NCBI RefSeq assembly: GCF_007096385.1
Contig: NZ_VJWL01000001.1
Span: 186,001 to 250,000, forward strand
DNA length: 64,000 nt
Direction of reading: 5' to 3'
Origin: Aliidiomarina halalkaliphila
GTDB taxonomy: Bacteria; Pseudomonadota; Gammaproteobacteria; Enterobacterales; Alteromonadaceae
Position numbers and translations under genes: made by a program
Shown here: piece after piece, positions 9,268-19,383 of the stretch
Position numbering within the stretch: the stretch's first letter is position 1
Layout: every line of letters begins with the position of its first letter
Notes under the pieces: model-generated
The model's input: only the letters and a program-made list of their open reading frames with translations
Databases searched by the model: none
Told to the model about the DNA's origin: nothing

Positions 9268-10782
9268 ATGAACGACCATTTCTTGTTTGCCGATGAACCA
9301 GTACAAGCGCAGGATGCGTTGAATGAACGCTGGAAAATAATTATCGTCGACGACGAGCCTGAAGTGCATGCAGTCACTCGCTTGGCCTTAAGTGAGTTTA
9401 CGTTTCTAGGTCGCGGCCTAGAATTTCATAGTGCTGAATCGGGCGAAGAGGGCTGTAAACTGATGCGCGAGCATCCAGATGCCGCCATTATTTTGCTTGA
9501 TGTAGTGATGGAAACCGACGATGCGGGCCTGCGTGTTGCCAAATTTATCCGCGAAGATCTCGATAATCATTTTACCCGAATTATTCTGCGCACGGGCCAA
9601 CCCGGTCAGGCACCAGAGCGCACCGTGATCATTAATTACGATATCAACGATTACAAATCGAAAACCGAGCTCACGGCGCAGAAACTCTTTACTGCGGTGA
9701 TGTCGAGCTTGCGTTCTTACCGCGATATTATGTCGATTGAGCACAGCCGCCGTGGTTTAGAAAAAATCCTGAACGCATCCACAGACTTATTTTCTGAACA
9801 ATCCATGGATCAGTTTGTAGGGGGCTTGGTACAACAATTAGGGTGGCTCATTGGCGGTGCTCGTCAAGTGTTGTACGCAGAAGTTGATCCAGAGCATACC
9901 CATGAAGAATTCACGGTACGCGCCGCCTTCGGTGAAGAAGCCGACGTGGTACTCAACCGTCCCATTAAATCGGCATTACCGAAAAAATCGCTGATGGAAC
10001 TGCATGGGGTGGTGGAACGGGGCCAACCTTATTTCAACGACGATACCGCGATGATTTATTGTCCGAGTGCTTGTCGTCCTTGGGGTGGCTTGTTGTGCCT
10101 TACCGGTCTTTCACGACCCCTAGCTGATCGTGAAAAAGATTTGCTTCGGATGTTCTCAGAGCACGTGCAACTTGCCCTGAATAATGTGTTGCGACAGGAT
10201 GATTTAAATCGTCTGTTATTGGCGATGAACCGTCGGCTCATCTTAATGGAAACCGACGTACTTGAGCGCAATCCAGAAGATGCCCACTCAGCATCTCAAA
10301 TCGCCGCCATGCTGCTACCGCATCTGCAAGTGCGTGATGATAAACATACGACGCTCGCGGTAGCGGCAAGCTTATTAGCGCGTATTGCGCGCTTATTTTC
10401 GGTACGTGTTCGCCAAGGCGGTGTCAATCCGCGCGTTTGTTTTGAACGGGTACAGCGAGCTTTCGAAGGTCTGCGTGCGGATCCAAGTAATGCATCGCGC
10501 TGGGTTGAACGCGCCCTAGATGAGCGCTTTGAACGCTTCGATGGCAGTGGCTTTCCGGAAGGGAAGCATGGTGACGGGTTTGCTATCGAAGTGCAGTTGT
10601 TGGTGTTTATTTCAGCTCTCTATGGTGAATTACATCAGGGTGCGCAGCCTGAACAAGCTTTGCTGAGTATTGAAGATGACGCCGTTGGTTGGTTTAGCCC
10701 ACAACTTCGCGATGCGATTCGCACCCACAGAAAGCCCATCATGGCGATTCTGCAAACCGAAGCAAATTATGATTTTTCCTGA
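9268..10782 (+). CDS. Response regulator, REC-DUF3369-degenerate HD-GYP-like
   Basis: This 504-residue cytoplasmic protein begins with a receiver domain (residues about 22-150). The acidic pocket is IIIVDDEPE (28-30), the likely phosphoacceptor is Asp78 in IILLDVVM, and KSKTEL occupies the conserved Lys position. DUF3369 follows at about 175-330, a GAF-like region found in such regulators. The last 100 residues contain FERFDGSGFPEGKHGDGFAIEVQLLVF (about 418-445; the key part is FDGSGFPEG). This corresponds to the WDGSGYP segment of HD-GYP phosphodiesterases, but the paired His residues just before it are replaced. No HD pair is seen upstream, so catalysis is doubtful. AAAGGAG precedes the ATG. 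No cognate kinase is encoded nearby. Confidence 0.8.
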   Translation: MNDHFLFADEPVQAQDALNERWKIIIVDDEPEVHAVTRLALSEFTFLGRGLEFHSAESGEEGCKLMREHPDAAIILLDVVMETDDAGLRVAKFIREDLDNHFTRIILRTGQPGQAPERTVIINYDINDYKSKTELTAQKLFTAVMSSLRSYRDIMSIEHSRRGLEKILNASTDLFSEQSMDQFVGGLVQQLGWLIGGARQVLYAEVDPEHTHEEFTVRAAFGEEADVVLNRPIKSALPKKSLMELHGVVERGQPYFNDDTAMIYCPSACRPWGGLLCLTGLSRPLADREKDLLRMFSEHVQLALNNVLRQDDLNRLLLAMNRRLILMETDVLERNPEDAHSASQIAAMLLPHLQVRDDKHTTLAVAASLLARIARLFSVRVRQGGVNPRVCFERVQRAFEGLRADPSNASRWVERALDERFERFDGSGFPEGKHGDGFAIEVQLLVFISALYGELHQGAQPEQALLSIEDDAVGWFSPQLRDAIRTHRKPIMAILQTEANYDFS

Positions 10783-10792
10783 TTTCATCTAA

Positions 10793-11656
<864 letters not shown>

Positions 11657-11712
11657 TACAGTGCGACTTTGCTTGCTGATGCCCGCCGAGTAGGTTAAAT
11701 TACGGGAGTGTA

Positions 11713-11728
11713 TAAAACGACCGTTTTA
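11713..11728. promoter_or_regulatory. 16-bp palindrome, likely PsrA-type autoregulatory operator
   Basis: TAAAACG-AC-CGTTTTA is a perfect inverted repeat with 7-bp arms and a 2-base spacer, ending 15 bases before the ATG of the TetR-family gene. PsrA of pseudomonads binds sites of the form GAAAC-N4-GTTTC, and this one reads AAAAC-N4-GTTTT in the same spacing. Binding by the adjacent regulator is inferred. The ATG at 11744 must be the start for the site to be upstream. Confidence 0.6.
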
Positions 11729-11743
11729 AATAGAGGCGTCAGC

Positions 11744-12397
11744 ATGGCGAAGGCATTGCGGACAAAAGATAAGATTATTGTGACAGCGGAAATGCTGTTT
11801 GCCGAACATGGATTCGAGCAAACATCGTTGCGGCAGATCACCAGTGAGGCCAATGTAAATTTGGCGTCTGTGAATTATCATTTTGGTTCCAAGAAAGCCC
11901 TTATCCAAGCCGTCATGGCTCGCTACCAAAGCGTATTTATGCCAGCGCTTGCCGCGCAACTGCAAGAATTGGCTCAACGTTCTGAGCGTGCCGGTGTGAG
12001 CTACCGAACTGCGGATGTGCTCGCTTGTGTGAACGCGCCTTTGTTTGCACTTAAGCAAGTACGGGTTGATGGCCCGGTGATTTATTTACGCTTGCTTGGC
12101 TATGCCTATAGTGAGATTCAAGGCCATTTACGGCGCTTTACCATGACGCACTACGGGGATGTGGTACATCAGTTTTTCGCTATGATTCAAACGGCCAATC
12201 CAAATTTATGCGCCAATACGCTATTTTGGCGTCTGCATTTTAGCTTGGGAGCCATGTTGTTTGCTCAAGTTTCTGGGCAGGCACTTCGCGAAATTGCTGC
12301 CTCTGATTTTGGAGAAGATACCCACGCCGAGGAAACCCTCGCGAAACTGCTTCCATTCGTTGCTGCAGGAATTGCAGCATCTGATCCACAGCCGTAA
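11744..12397 (+). CDS. psrA: TetR-family fatty-acid regulator, PsrA-like
   Basis: This 217-residue repressor has an N-terminal TetR helix-turn-helix (FAEHGFEQTSLRQIT, then VNLASVNYHFGSKKALI, residues about 18-55). The second stretch is nearly the same as in Pseudomonas PsrA, and the C-terminal part shares its pattern (YLRLLGYAYSEIQGHLRRF, FWRLHFSLGAMLF). PsrA senses long-chain fatty acids or acyl-CoA and represses beta-oxidation genes, among others. Neighbouring fadE fits that role. The start is the ATG at 11744 with AGAGGCG upstream; a GTG at 11708 would place the palindrome inside the gene. The gap to fadE is 77 bases with no clear promoter, so both may be cotranscribed and jointly repressed. 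Confidence 0.85.
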   Translation: MAKALRTKDKIIVTAEMLFAEHGFEQTSLRQITSEANVNLASVNYHFGSKKALIQAVMARYQSVFMPALAAQLQELAQRSERAGVSYRTADVLACVNAPLFALKQVRVDGPVIYLRLLGYAYSEIQGHLRRFTMTHYGDVVHQFFAMIQTANPNLCANTLFWRLHFSLGAMLFAQVSGQALREIAASDFGEDTHAEETLAKLLPFVAAGIAASDPQP

Positions 12398-12474
12398 ATT
12401 TCGACTATCTTTAACTGAGGGAACCGCTAATGCGAGTTTCCGCCTGTCCCGTGTAAATTGTTCGGAGCTATCCT

Positions 12475-14796
12475 ATGTTGTTTTTGCTAATTTTACTCGT
12501 CACTATCCTGGTGGTATTTGGCATACCGGATATCCGTAGAAGCCTGATTTCTCGGCCTGTCTTTAAGATTTTTAAACGCATTCTTCCACCGATGTCGGCG
12601 ACCGAGCGGGAAGCGATGGAAGCGGGCGATGTATGGTGGGACGGCGAACTATTCTCCGGACAACCCGATTGGTTTGCGTTGTTGGCCACTAAACCGCCGG
12701 TGCTCAGTGCCGACGAACAGGCATTTATCGACGGGCCATTAGAAGAATTGTTGGCCATGTTGGATGATTTTACGATTAATCAAGAAGATCGAGATCTTCC
12801 GCCTGAGGTCTGGGCGTTTCTGCGCAAGCACAAGTTTTTCGCCATGATCATTGGCAAAGAATATGAAGGCTTAGAATTTTCTGCTGCGGCAAACTCATAT
12901 ATTGTGACTCGGATTGCCACGCGCTCGCTGAGCGTGGCAGTCACTGTGATGGTTCCGAACTCCCTAGGCCCAGGTGAACTGCTAACTCACTATGGCACCA
13001 GCGAACAGAAAAAGCGTTGGCTCCCACCATTAGCTCGAGGCGAAGAATTACCTTGTTTTGCCTTAACGGGGCCTGAAGCAGGCTCTGATGCAGGAAGTAT
13101 TCCCGACCGCGGCGTCGTCTGCAAAGGCGAGCACGAAGGCAAAGAAATCATAGGTATTCGCGTTTCATGGTCGAAGCGTTATATCACCTTAGCCCCCGTG
13201 GCTACTGTGCTTGGTCTCGCATTCAAGCTCGATGATCCGGATGGACTTATTGGCGATAAAAAATCACTCGGTATCACCTGCGCTCTGATTCCCACGTCTC
13301 ATCCTGGCGTAAAAATTGGCGATCGGCATTGGCCATTAAATCAAGCCTTTATGAATGGCACCACATCTGGCACCGATGTATTTATTCCATTGGATTGGAT
13401 TATTGGTGGCTTAGACTATGCCGGGAAAGGCTGGCGTATGTTGGTGGAGTGTTTGTCGGCGGGGCGTGGAATTTCTTTACCAGCGTTGGCGACAGCGTCT
13501 GCGCATAATGCCCAACGTTTTACGGGTGCCTATTCCTATGTGCGCCAGCAGTTTGGGTTACCCATTGGCAAGTTCGAAGGGGTACAGGAAGCGTTAGGCC
13601 GTATCGGTGCATACAGCTACAGTATGGAATCGACCCGTCGGTTAACGGTGATGGCATTATGCGAGGGATATAGCCCTTCGGTGATTACCGCCATTACCAA
13701 GTATCATTTAACGGAAATGGGCCGTCAGGTGATGAATGACTCCTTAGATATTCATGCGGGCAAGGGCATTCAAATGGGGCCGCTCAATTATCTTGCATCG
13801 GGTTATCAAGGCACTCCTATTTCGATCACCGTAGAGGGAGCGAATATTCTGACCCGAAACTTAATGATTTTTGGTCAAGGTGCTACCCGTTGCCATCCCT
13901 ATGTGCTCAAAGAAATGGAAGCGGCTGCACGGGAAGATGAAGAACAAGGTTTACGGGAGTTTGATGCCTTGTTGTTTAAACATATTGGTTTTGCGGCTGG
14001 GAACAAAATGAGTACGTTTTGGCATGGCCTTACGGGAGCGCGTTTTGCCAATGCGCCGGTAAGCGGCGAAACCTTGCGCTACTATCAGCAATTAAGCCGC
14101 ATGAGCCGCGCCTTGGCGCTTTGCGCCGATGTGTCTATGCTCACTCTGGGTGGCGAATTGAAGCGCAAAGAAATGATCTCAGCTCGTTTAGGTGATGTTT
14201 TGAGCCATCTGTATATGGCATCGGCAGTGCTAAAACGATTTGAAGACGATGGCCGCCAACAAGCAGATTTACCCTTTGTGCATTATGCGGTGACTATGCA
14301 TCTGTATCATATAGGCCATGCATTTAACGGGTTTTTCCAGAATTTTCCAAATCGGTTTATTGCGCGTAGCTTAAAAATCTTGGTGTTCCCGTTTGGCAAT
14401 CATTACAAAATGCCTGCAGACAGTATTACCCAGGAAATTGCCGAAGCGACCATGATGCCTGGAGTGGCTCGAGAACGTCATACGTTCTTAAGTTATTGGC
14501 GTGACGATGAAACCGATGTTACGGGGCATATGGAATTGGCGTTTTTGGCCATGCACGAGTTAGAACCGGTTTATAAGCGTATTAACAAAGCGCAACGTGC
14601 AGGCGATTTAGGGCAAGATCTGGCCGGTGACGCATTAGCCAAAGCTGCGTTGGAACAGGAGCTGATTAGCCCAGACGAAGCACAGAAACTAGAACGCTGC
14701 GAACGGTTACGCATGCGGGCCATCGCAGTCGACCGTTTCTGCCCAGAGGCACTGAAAGAAGGTAAATTTAAGGCCCTCGATGTGCTTTCCGACTAG
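12475..14796 (+). CDS. fadE: Long-chain acyl-CoA dehydrogenase FadE
   Basis: FadE catalyses the first oxidation of fatty acyl-CoA beta-oxidation, passing electrons to ETF. The 773-residue protein is of the large FadE type (E. coli about 814). It has an N-terminal membrane segment (residues 1-20), an acyl-CoA dehydrogenase core with ALTGPEAGSDAGS near residue 200, a middle FAD-binding region with FEGVQEALGRIGAYSY, TVEGANILTRNLMIFGQGATRCHP near residue 455, and a long C-terminal DUF1974 region. It follows the PsrA-like gene and ends at a strong terminator. ETF-QO at 45.3-47 kb would accept its electrons via ETF. Confidence 0.95.
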   Translation: MLFLLILLVTILVVFGIPDIRRSLISRPVFKIFKRILPPMSATEREAMEAGDVWWDGELFSGQPDWFALLATKPPVLSADEQAFIDGPLEELLAMLDDFTINQEDRDLPPEVWAFLRKHKFFAMIIGKEYEGLEFSAAANSYIVTRIATRSLSVAVTVMVPNSLGPGELLTHYGTSEQKKRWLPPLARGEELPCFALTGPEAGSDAGSIPDRGVVCKGEHEGKEIIGIRVSWSKRYITLAPVATVLGLAFKLDDPDGLIGDKKSLGITCALIPTSHPGVKIGDRHWPLNQAFMNGTTSGTDVFIPLDWIIGGLDYAGKGWRMLVECLSAGRGISLPALATASAHNAQRFTGAYSYVRQQFGLPIGKFEGVQEALGRIGAYSYSMESTRRLTVMALCEGYSPSVITAITKYHLTEMGRQVMNDSLDIHAGKGIQMGPLNYLASGYQGTPISITVEGANILTRNLMIFGQGATRCHPYVLKEMEAAAREDEEQGLREFDALLFKHIGFAAGNKMSTFWHGLTGARFANAPVSGETLRYYQQLSRMSRALALCADVSMLTLGGELKRKEMISARLGDVLSHLYMASAVLKRFEDDGRQQADLPFVHYAVTMHLYHIGHAFNGFFQNFPNRFIARSLKILVFPFGNHYKMPADSITQEIAEATMMPGVARERHTFLSYWRDDETDVTGHMELAFLAMHELEPVYKRINKAQRAGDLGQDLAGDALAKAALEQELISPDEAQKLERCERLRMRAIAVDRFCPEALKEGKFKALDVLSD

Positions 14797-14820
14797 CCGC
14801 GATGCCGAGTAGTGTAATAA

Positions 14821-14851
14821 AAAGGGCTCCCATAATCGGGAGCCCTTTTTT
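14821..14851. terminator. Bidirectional rho-independent terminator
   Basis: A perfect 8-bp stem (GGGCTCCC 14824-14831, GGGAGCCC 14838-14845) with a 6-base loop is flanked by an A run on the left and TTTTTT on the right. It lies between convergent fadE and the S41 protease gene and should stop transcripts from both sides. Confidence 0.92.
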
Positions 14852-14868
14852 GATGGGTGAATACGCTA

Positions 14869-16206
14869 TTAGTGGCGTGTTTCAAATTTGGTGAGCAGTG
14901 GATCTTGGGTTAACGGCAAACGCTTCGCTTCCAAGCTCATCATAATGTCAGCGTCAGCAAATGCATTAGATGCAGCGCAGCTTCCGGTTTCAATATGATG
15001 CAAGGCTCCAGCAAGTAGCGGATCGCCACTATCACCCCAGTCGCCGACAATGGTATCGGTTGCGGCACAGGTGACTGGCAAGCCATCAAAGTAATCACCA
15101 AAACCCGCTGAATTTACGGTTTGGAAAGTAATCGCGTAGATAATTTTGTCACATATCTGCGTGGGCTGTTGCCCTACGGGTTTACCACAGGTTGGTGCAC
15201 CAATAGTGACCACTTCAATATGTGGATCCAGGGAATTAATCACCAATTCCGACGATGAACAACTTTGCTGTGATGTCAGCACGTAAATGCGATTCACATT
15301 CAGTCGCTCGATACCTGGGCCAAGGCTAAACATCACGTCTTGGTCGTCGAAATTGGCGTTGTATTGGAACGTGACGAAAACTTCGTTCTCTACATTGTTC
15401 CATGCAGCTTGAGATGCGAGCTGATTTGCCACACGCACTAGGCCGCCACTGTTATAACGTAAATCGACAACCAGTTCATCGACACCTATGAGTTGGTCAA
15501 AGGCGTTGTTTAAATCCACTTCAGAGCGTTGAAGGAAACTATCAAACACAAAGTAACCGACTTCTTTATCATCGACCTGAAAACGTTCTGTGGCCATCAC
15601 TGTGTTGGTTTCCACTTGAGTTTTTCGGATCAACGCACTGCGCTCGGTGCCATCTGGCTCAATCCAGTCGATGCGCCGCTCAATGCCATCTTCATTTGGG
15701 CCAAAAACGTCCGTAAAAGATGCAGTACCTGCAGCAATACGACTGAACCACTCCGACATCGACACGTCTGATACGGCAGTAATACGATCGCCTCGGTTTA
15801 AACCCGCTTGTTCTGCAGGTGAGTCGGCATACACATAACGAATTTCAATCACGCCGTCATCCACATTGTCGCGACGACCAAAGCCAAAACCGAAGAATAC
15901 TGCGTCGACAAAGCGATCTTGATATTCTTGCTCCGTTAAAATAAACGAAAATATGTCCTGCGGCGCACGCAACGCGTCTAACATGGAGTAAATAGAGCTG
16001 TAGTTCTGCGGATTCACATTCGCAGGAATATCTGTATTCCAAAGGTAACTGCGCTCCATAAAGGTTTTCAGGCGCTGATTTTGGGCCGTTACCGAACACT
16101 GCCCATTGCCGAGCAGTGGACTGTCACCAGTGAGCGCGCTTTCCGTGCCCCCACAGGCGGCAAGTACAAAGGGAAGGGCGAAAGCGAGTCGTTGATAGTT
16201 ACGCAT
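14869..16206 (-). CDS. S41-family peptidase lipoprotein (CtpA-like)
   Basis: This 445-residue predicted lipoprotein has a signal sequence ending in lipobox LAAC (Cys at about 18), followed by Gly-Gly-Thr. A PDZ-like stretch occurs at about 125-175 (SPAEQAGLNRGDRITAVSDV). The S41 catalytic region starts near 235 with VDLRYNSGG. Candidate nucleophile Ser lies in SQQSCSSSELVINSL (about 315) and candidate Lys in IGAPTCGKPVGQ (about 340), the Ser-Lys dyad arrangement of tail-specific proteases. Several C-terminal Cys suggest disulfides. It probably acts at the outer membrane or in the periplasm; the substrate is unknown. It is transcribed alone and convergent with fadE. Confidence 0.85.
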   Translation of the reverse strand: MRNYQRLAFALPFVLAACGGTESALTGDSPLLGNGQCSVTAQNQRLKTFMERSYLWNTDIPANVNPQNYSSIYSMLDALRAPQDIFSFILTEQEYQDRFVDAVFFGFGFGRRDNVDDGVIEIRYVYADSPAEQAGLNRGDRITAVSDVSMSEWFSRIAAGTASFTDVFGPNEDGIERRIDWIEPDGTERSALIRKTQVETNTVMATERFQVDDKEVGYFVFDSFLQRSEVDLNNAFDQLIGVDELVVDLRYNSGGLVRVANQLASQAAWNNVENEVFVTFQYNANFDDQDVMFSLGPGIERLNVNRIYVLTSQQSCSSSELVINSLDPHIEVVTIGAPTCGKPVGQQPTQICDKIIYAITFQTVNSAGFGDYFDGLPVTCAATDTIVGDWGDSGDPLLAGALHHIETGSCAASNAFADADIMMSLEAKRLPLTQDPLLTKFETRH

Positions 16207-16436
16207 AGGTCTACTCTCTACAGTACGTCTTTTTTAAGATACGATGCGTGTTGTGTCTTGGATTCATTGGTAAGATTCATCGGAAAGGACACAGCAAGCT
16301 TCTTATCTATCTGATAACTTCAGCTTAACATAAGTTCAGAATAGTTACTTTTGTCTGGCTTGGAAATGCTATTGCATTGTTTTAATCGTAAAATTTTGTT
16401 TCAAAAAGAACTACGTAACTTAGGAGAGCGCCCTCG

Positions 16437-17447
16437 ATGGCGGGATTAATCATTGATGTACCCGGATTACAATTAACCGATCACGATAAAGCGATGTTGC
16501 AACACCCTGCGGTGGCTGGGGTGATTCTTTTTACCCGTAACTACGAAAGCTCTGCTCAGTTAATCGAACTGACCGAATCGATACGGTCTGCGGCGGGTCG
16601 TGATTTGGTGATTTGTGTAGACCATGAGGGCGGTCGCGTGCAGCGTTTTCGTGGTGAATTCACCCATATTCCGGCCATGGCAAGGATTCGTAAGTCGGTG
16701 TCGAGCCCCGCTCAGCAATCGGTTATTGCTCGTGAGCTTGGCTGGTTAATGGCCGCCGAGCTATTGGCCTGTGGCGTCGACCATAGTTTTGCCCCGGTGC
16801 TTGATATTGAAGGGGAAAGTACGGTGATTGGTGATCGTGCATTTTCCAGTGATCCTGAAGAAGTGATATTTCTAGCCCATGCATTTATCCGCGGAATGCA
16901 CGAGGCGGGTATGCGTGCCACCGGAAAGCATTTCCCAGGCCATGGTACTGTGGTGGCGGATTCTCATGTGGATATTCCCGTGGATGAACGCTCGCTCGAT
17001 GACATACTTGCCCTCGATGGCAAAGTGTTTGCCCATTTAGCACCGCATATTCAGGCGGTAATGCCAGCACACGTGATTTATCCGCAAGTGGCCCCAGAGC
17101 CGGCTGGATTTTCCAAGCGCTGGTTACAGGATATATTACGCAAGCAGTACGAGTTTGATGGGGTGATTATCAGCGATGACTTAATGATGGCAGGAGCCCT
17201 CGTAGCGGGCACTGTGACTCAACGTGCAGAAGTTGCATTAGAGGCAGGCTGCGATTTATTGCTGGTGTGTAATGATCAAGTGGCGGCGCAAACGGTATTA
17301 GATACGGTGACATTCCCGGGGGAAACTCAGCCGAGTGTCGACACATTACGTGGACAAACCAGCACCGATGGGCTGGCAAAGCTGCGGGAAAGCCAGCGCT
17401 GGCAGGAAGCGCAGCAGTTATTAACGTTGTTAACGAGTGAACACTAA
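16437..17447 (+). CDS. nagZ: Beta-N-acetylhexosaminidase NagZ
   Basis: NagZ is a glycoside hydrolase family 3 enzyme that removes GlcNAc from anhydro-muropeptides in cytoplasmic peptidoglycan recycling, producing signals for AmpR-type induction. The 336-residue protein has the signature KHFPGHGTVVADSHVDIPVD (about 162-180) with the His-Asp of the catalytic loop, the CVDHEGGRVQRFRG segment near residue 60, and the nucleophile Asp in VIISDDLMMAGA near 243. No signal peptide is present. The 230-base upstream gap (16207-16436) is AT-rich and should hold promoters for nagZ and the divergent S41 gene, but none is clear. Confidence 0.95.
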   Translation: MAGLIIDVPGLQLTDHDKAMLQHPAVAGVILFTRNYESSAQLIELTESIRSAAGRDLVICVDHEGGRVQRFRGEFTHIPAMARIRKSVSSPAQQSVIARELGWLMAAELLACGVDHSFAPVLDIEGESTVIGDRAFSSDPEEVIFLAHAFIRGMHEAGMRATGKHFPGHGTVVADSHVDIPVDERSLDDILALDGKVFAHLAPHIQAVMPAHVIYPQVAPEPAGFSKRWLQDILRKQYEFDGVIISDDLMMAGALVAGTVTQRAEVALEAGCDLLLVCNDQVAAQTVLDTVTFPGETQPSVDTLRGQTSTDGLAKLRESQRWQEAQQLLTLLTSEH

Positions 17448-17461
17448 AGCGTATTGAAACT

Positions 17462-17489
17462 CAGATACCGGAATGAATACCGTTATCTG
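17462..17489. terminator. Imperfect hairpin between convergent nagZ and queC
   Basis: CAGATACCGG and CCGTTATCTG form a 10-bp stem with one mismatch and an 8-base loop. There is no T run, so it is at best a weak or rho-assisted terminator for the two converging genes. Confidence 0.35.
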
Positions 17490-17511
17490 TATCGTCAGTT
17501 AAAGATTGTAT

Positions 17512-18177
17512 TTACGCGTTCTCGTAGGGGAGTGGGTCGGTTAAGCCGAGCGCGGCAAAGGCCTGTAACCGCTCGCGACAGGCACTGCATTTTCCGCACG
17601 CCTTTTCGCGACCGTTATAGCATGTCCAAGTTTGGCTATAGTCGAGGCCGAGCGATAAGCCATCGCGCAAAATATCGATTTTCGATTGGTACAAATAGGG
17701 CGATACCACCGGAATAGGTTTGTAGTTGGCTAACTGACTTACCTGATTCATCGCTTCCACAAATACCGGACGGCAATCGGGATAAATATCATGGTCCCCG
17801 GAGTGTGCGCCGTAATACACTTCATCCGCATCAATAGATACCGCATAGCCAATCGCTAGCGATAATAAAATCATATTGCGATTCGGTACCACCGTGGCTT
17901 TCATATTGCCTTCTGCGTATTCCGCATCGGGCACATCGATATCACTGGTGAGAGCCGAACCTGCGAGTAAGGTGTTAATGGCCCGAATATCCACCACTTT
18001 ATGAGAGATACCTAGTTTTTCGCAGACGTTCGCCGCGTAATCAAGCTCTTTACTATGGCGCTGACCATAGTGAAAAGAGAGAGCGTGTACGGTTAAGCCA
18101 TCGGCAATGGCGCGGTTTAATACCGTAAAGGAATCCATACCACCCGAATAGATCACTACTGCAGATTTTTGCCCCAT
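17512..18177 (-). CDS. queC: 7-cyano-7-deazaguanine synthase QueC
   Basis: QueC turns 7-carboxy-7-deazaguanine into preQ0 with ATP and ammonia, a step of queuosine synthesis. The 221-residue protein starts with the PP-loop ATP-binding motif [11 protein letters not shown] and ends with the zinc-binding cysteines [34 protein letters not shown] is also typical. The queE gene is divergent with a 92-base gap, so two successive enzymes of the pathway share one control region. Confidence 0.96.
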   Translation of the reverse strand: MGQKSAVVIYSGGMDSFTVLNRAIADGLTVHALSFHYGQRHSKELDYAANVCEKLGISHKVVDIRAINTLLAGSALTSDIDVPDAEYAEGNMKATVVPNRNMILLSLAIGYAVSIDADEVYYGAHSGDHDIYPDCRPVFVEAMNQVSQLANYKPIPVVSPYLYQSKIDILRDGLSLGLDYSQTWTCYNGREKACGKCSACRERLQAFAALGLTDPLPYENA

Positions 18178-18269
18178 GCTTACACACTCTTGTATACTAT
18201 TGCCCTGCGCTCAGTGTACCTGAATCACCCGATTGAAAGAAAGTGCAGAGCAACTGTAACAGGAGTTCC

Positions 18270-18986
18270 ATGACCGATTTATCGTTAGCTTCCGCGGTGG
18301 CCAGCTATGCCCCCGGCGTTTACCCTGTGAACGAACTGTTTGAAACCATTCAGGGTGAAGGGATATACACCGGCCAACCGTCGATCTTTTTGCGCCTGCA
18401 AGGCTGCCCAGTGGGTTGCCCTTGGTGTGATACCCAGCATACCTGGGCGCTAGAACAAAGCGATGCGGCCCCCTATGGCGAGGTGATCGCAAAAACCGAA
18501 CCCAGCCCGCGTTTTGTGGTGCTCAACGCCGCGCAAATTCTGGCGAAGTTTCACGAACGCGGGTTTACTGCAAAACACGTGGTGATCACTGGTGGTGAAC
18601 CGTGTATGTACGATTTAAACCCGCTTGCCGAAGTGTTAGAGGCGGCCGGTTACCAGTTACAAATTGAAACCAGCGGTACGTTTCCAATTCAAACCAGCGC
18701 CAAGACCTGGGTGACAGTTTCCCCAAAATTAGATATGCCGGGCGGCTTACACGTACTCCCTGAAGCCATGGCCCGTGCCAACGAAATTAAACACCCCATC
18801 GCCATGGAAAAGCACATCGAAGCCCTCGATGCGCTGCTTGCCCGCTGCCCCGTAGCAGAACACACCGTGATCGCCTTACAGCCCATCAGCCAACGGCCCC
18901 GAGCCACGGAACTGGCGATTAAAACCTGCATCGAGCGCAACTGGCGCTTATCAGTGCAGATGCACAAATATTTGGCGATAGAGTAA
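18270..18986 (+). CDS. queE: 7-carboxy-7-deazaguanine synthase QueE
   Basis: QueE is a radical-SAM enzyme that contracts carboxytetrahydropterin to 7-carboxy-7-deazaguanine. The iron-sulfur motif is the CxxxCxxC in GCPVGCPWCDTQHTW (about residues 44-58), preceded by FETIQGEGIYTGQPSIFLR, a QueE hallmark. HVVITGGEPCMY binds SAM. The ATG at 18270 is chosen because AGGAG lies at 18261-18265; an in-frame ATG at 18243 has no good ribosome site. The resulting length is 238 residues. A TATACT at 18193-18198 could be a -10 element for this gene. The pilus operon begins 85 bases after the stop with no obvious terminator. Confidence 0.95.
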   Translation: MTDLSLASAVASYAPGVYPVNELFETIQGEGIYTGQPSIFLRLQGCPVGCPWCDTQHTWALEQSDAAPYGEVIAKTEPSPRFVVLNAAQILAKFHERGFTAKHVVITGGEPCMYDLNPLAEVLEAAGYQLQIETSGTFPIQTSAKTWVTVSPKLDMPGGLHVLPEAMARANEIKHPIAMEKHIEALDALLARCPVAEHTVIALQPISQRPRATELAIKTCIERNWRLSVQMHKYLAIE

Positions 18987-19071
18987 AAACCACCTCGTTC
19001 GTTGCACTTTTCACATGCGACACCTAGCCTGAGATATACCAACATCATGGCGTATACAGGGAGCGTGTCGC

Positions 19072-19383
19072 ATGAAAATACCACATCAAGTTAATTCTTC
19101 AGATCGTACAGCGTTTATGCTCAGCCAATGCCGTGAGCGCGGGCAGGGAATGACCGAATACATTGTCATTCTTGCCTTGGTCGTAGTCGCAGCGATCGGG
19201 GTGTACTCCTATTTCGGAAAAGCTGTTCGCCACCAAGTAGCCGGGGTTGCCCAAGAGATCTCAGGGCAGTCTGCTTCACAACAGCTGAATGAAGCTCGTC
19301 AATCGGCGAATGCCGCATCGAATCGCGCTAACCGTGAATATAACTTGAGCAACTATGACGATGCCACGAACTCCGGAAACTAG
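19072..19383 (+). CDS. flp: Flp-type (class IVb) pilin
   Basis: This 103-residue prepilin has a long basic leader ending ERG, then QGMTEYIVILALVVVAAIGVY. Processing after Gly24 would leave Glu at +5 and Tyr at +6, the Flp pilin hallmark, and a 79-residue mature subunit. After the hydrophobic helix the tail is hydrophilic and rich in Ala, Ser, Asn and Gln (about residues 58-103), so it is longer than in many Flp pilins of 50-70 residues. It would be the main filament subunit. AGGGAG at 19058-19063 fixes the start. It is the first gene of the Tad-like operon. No prepilin peptidase gene is adjacent. Confidence 0.88.
   Translation: MKIPHQVNSSDRTAFMLSQCRERGQGMTEYIVILALVVVAAIGVYSYFGKAVRHQVAGVAQEISGQSASQQLNEARQSANAASNRANREYNLSNYDDATNSGN

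Noticed and set aside
11708-11743. GTG start for the PsrA-like gene
   Set aside because: It would place the operator inside the coding region and add residues absent from PsrA homologues.
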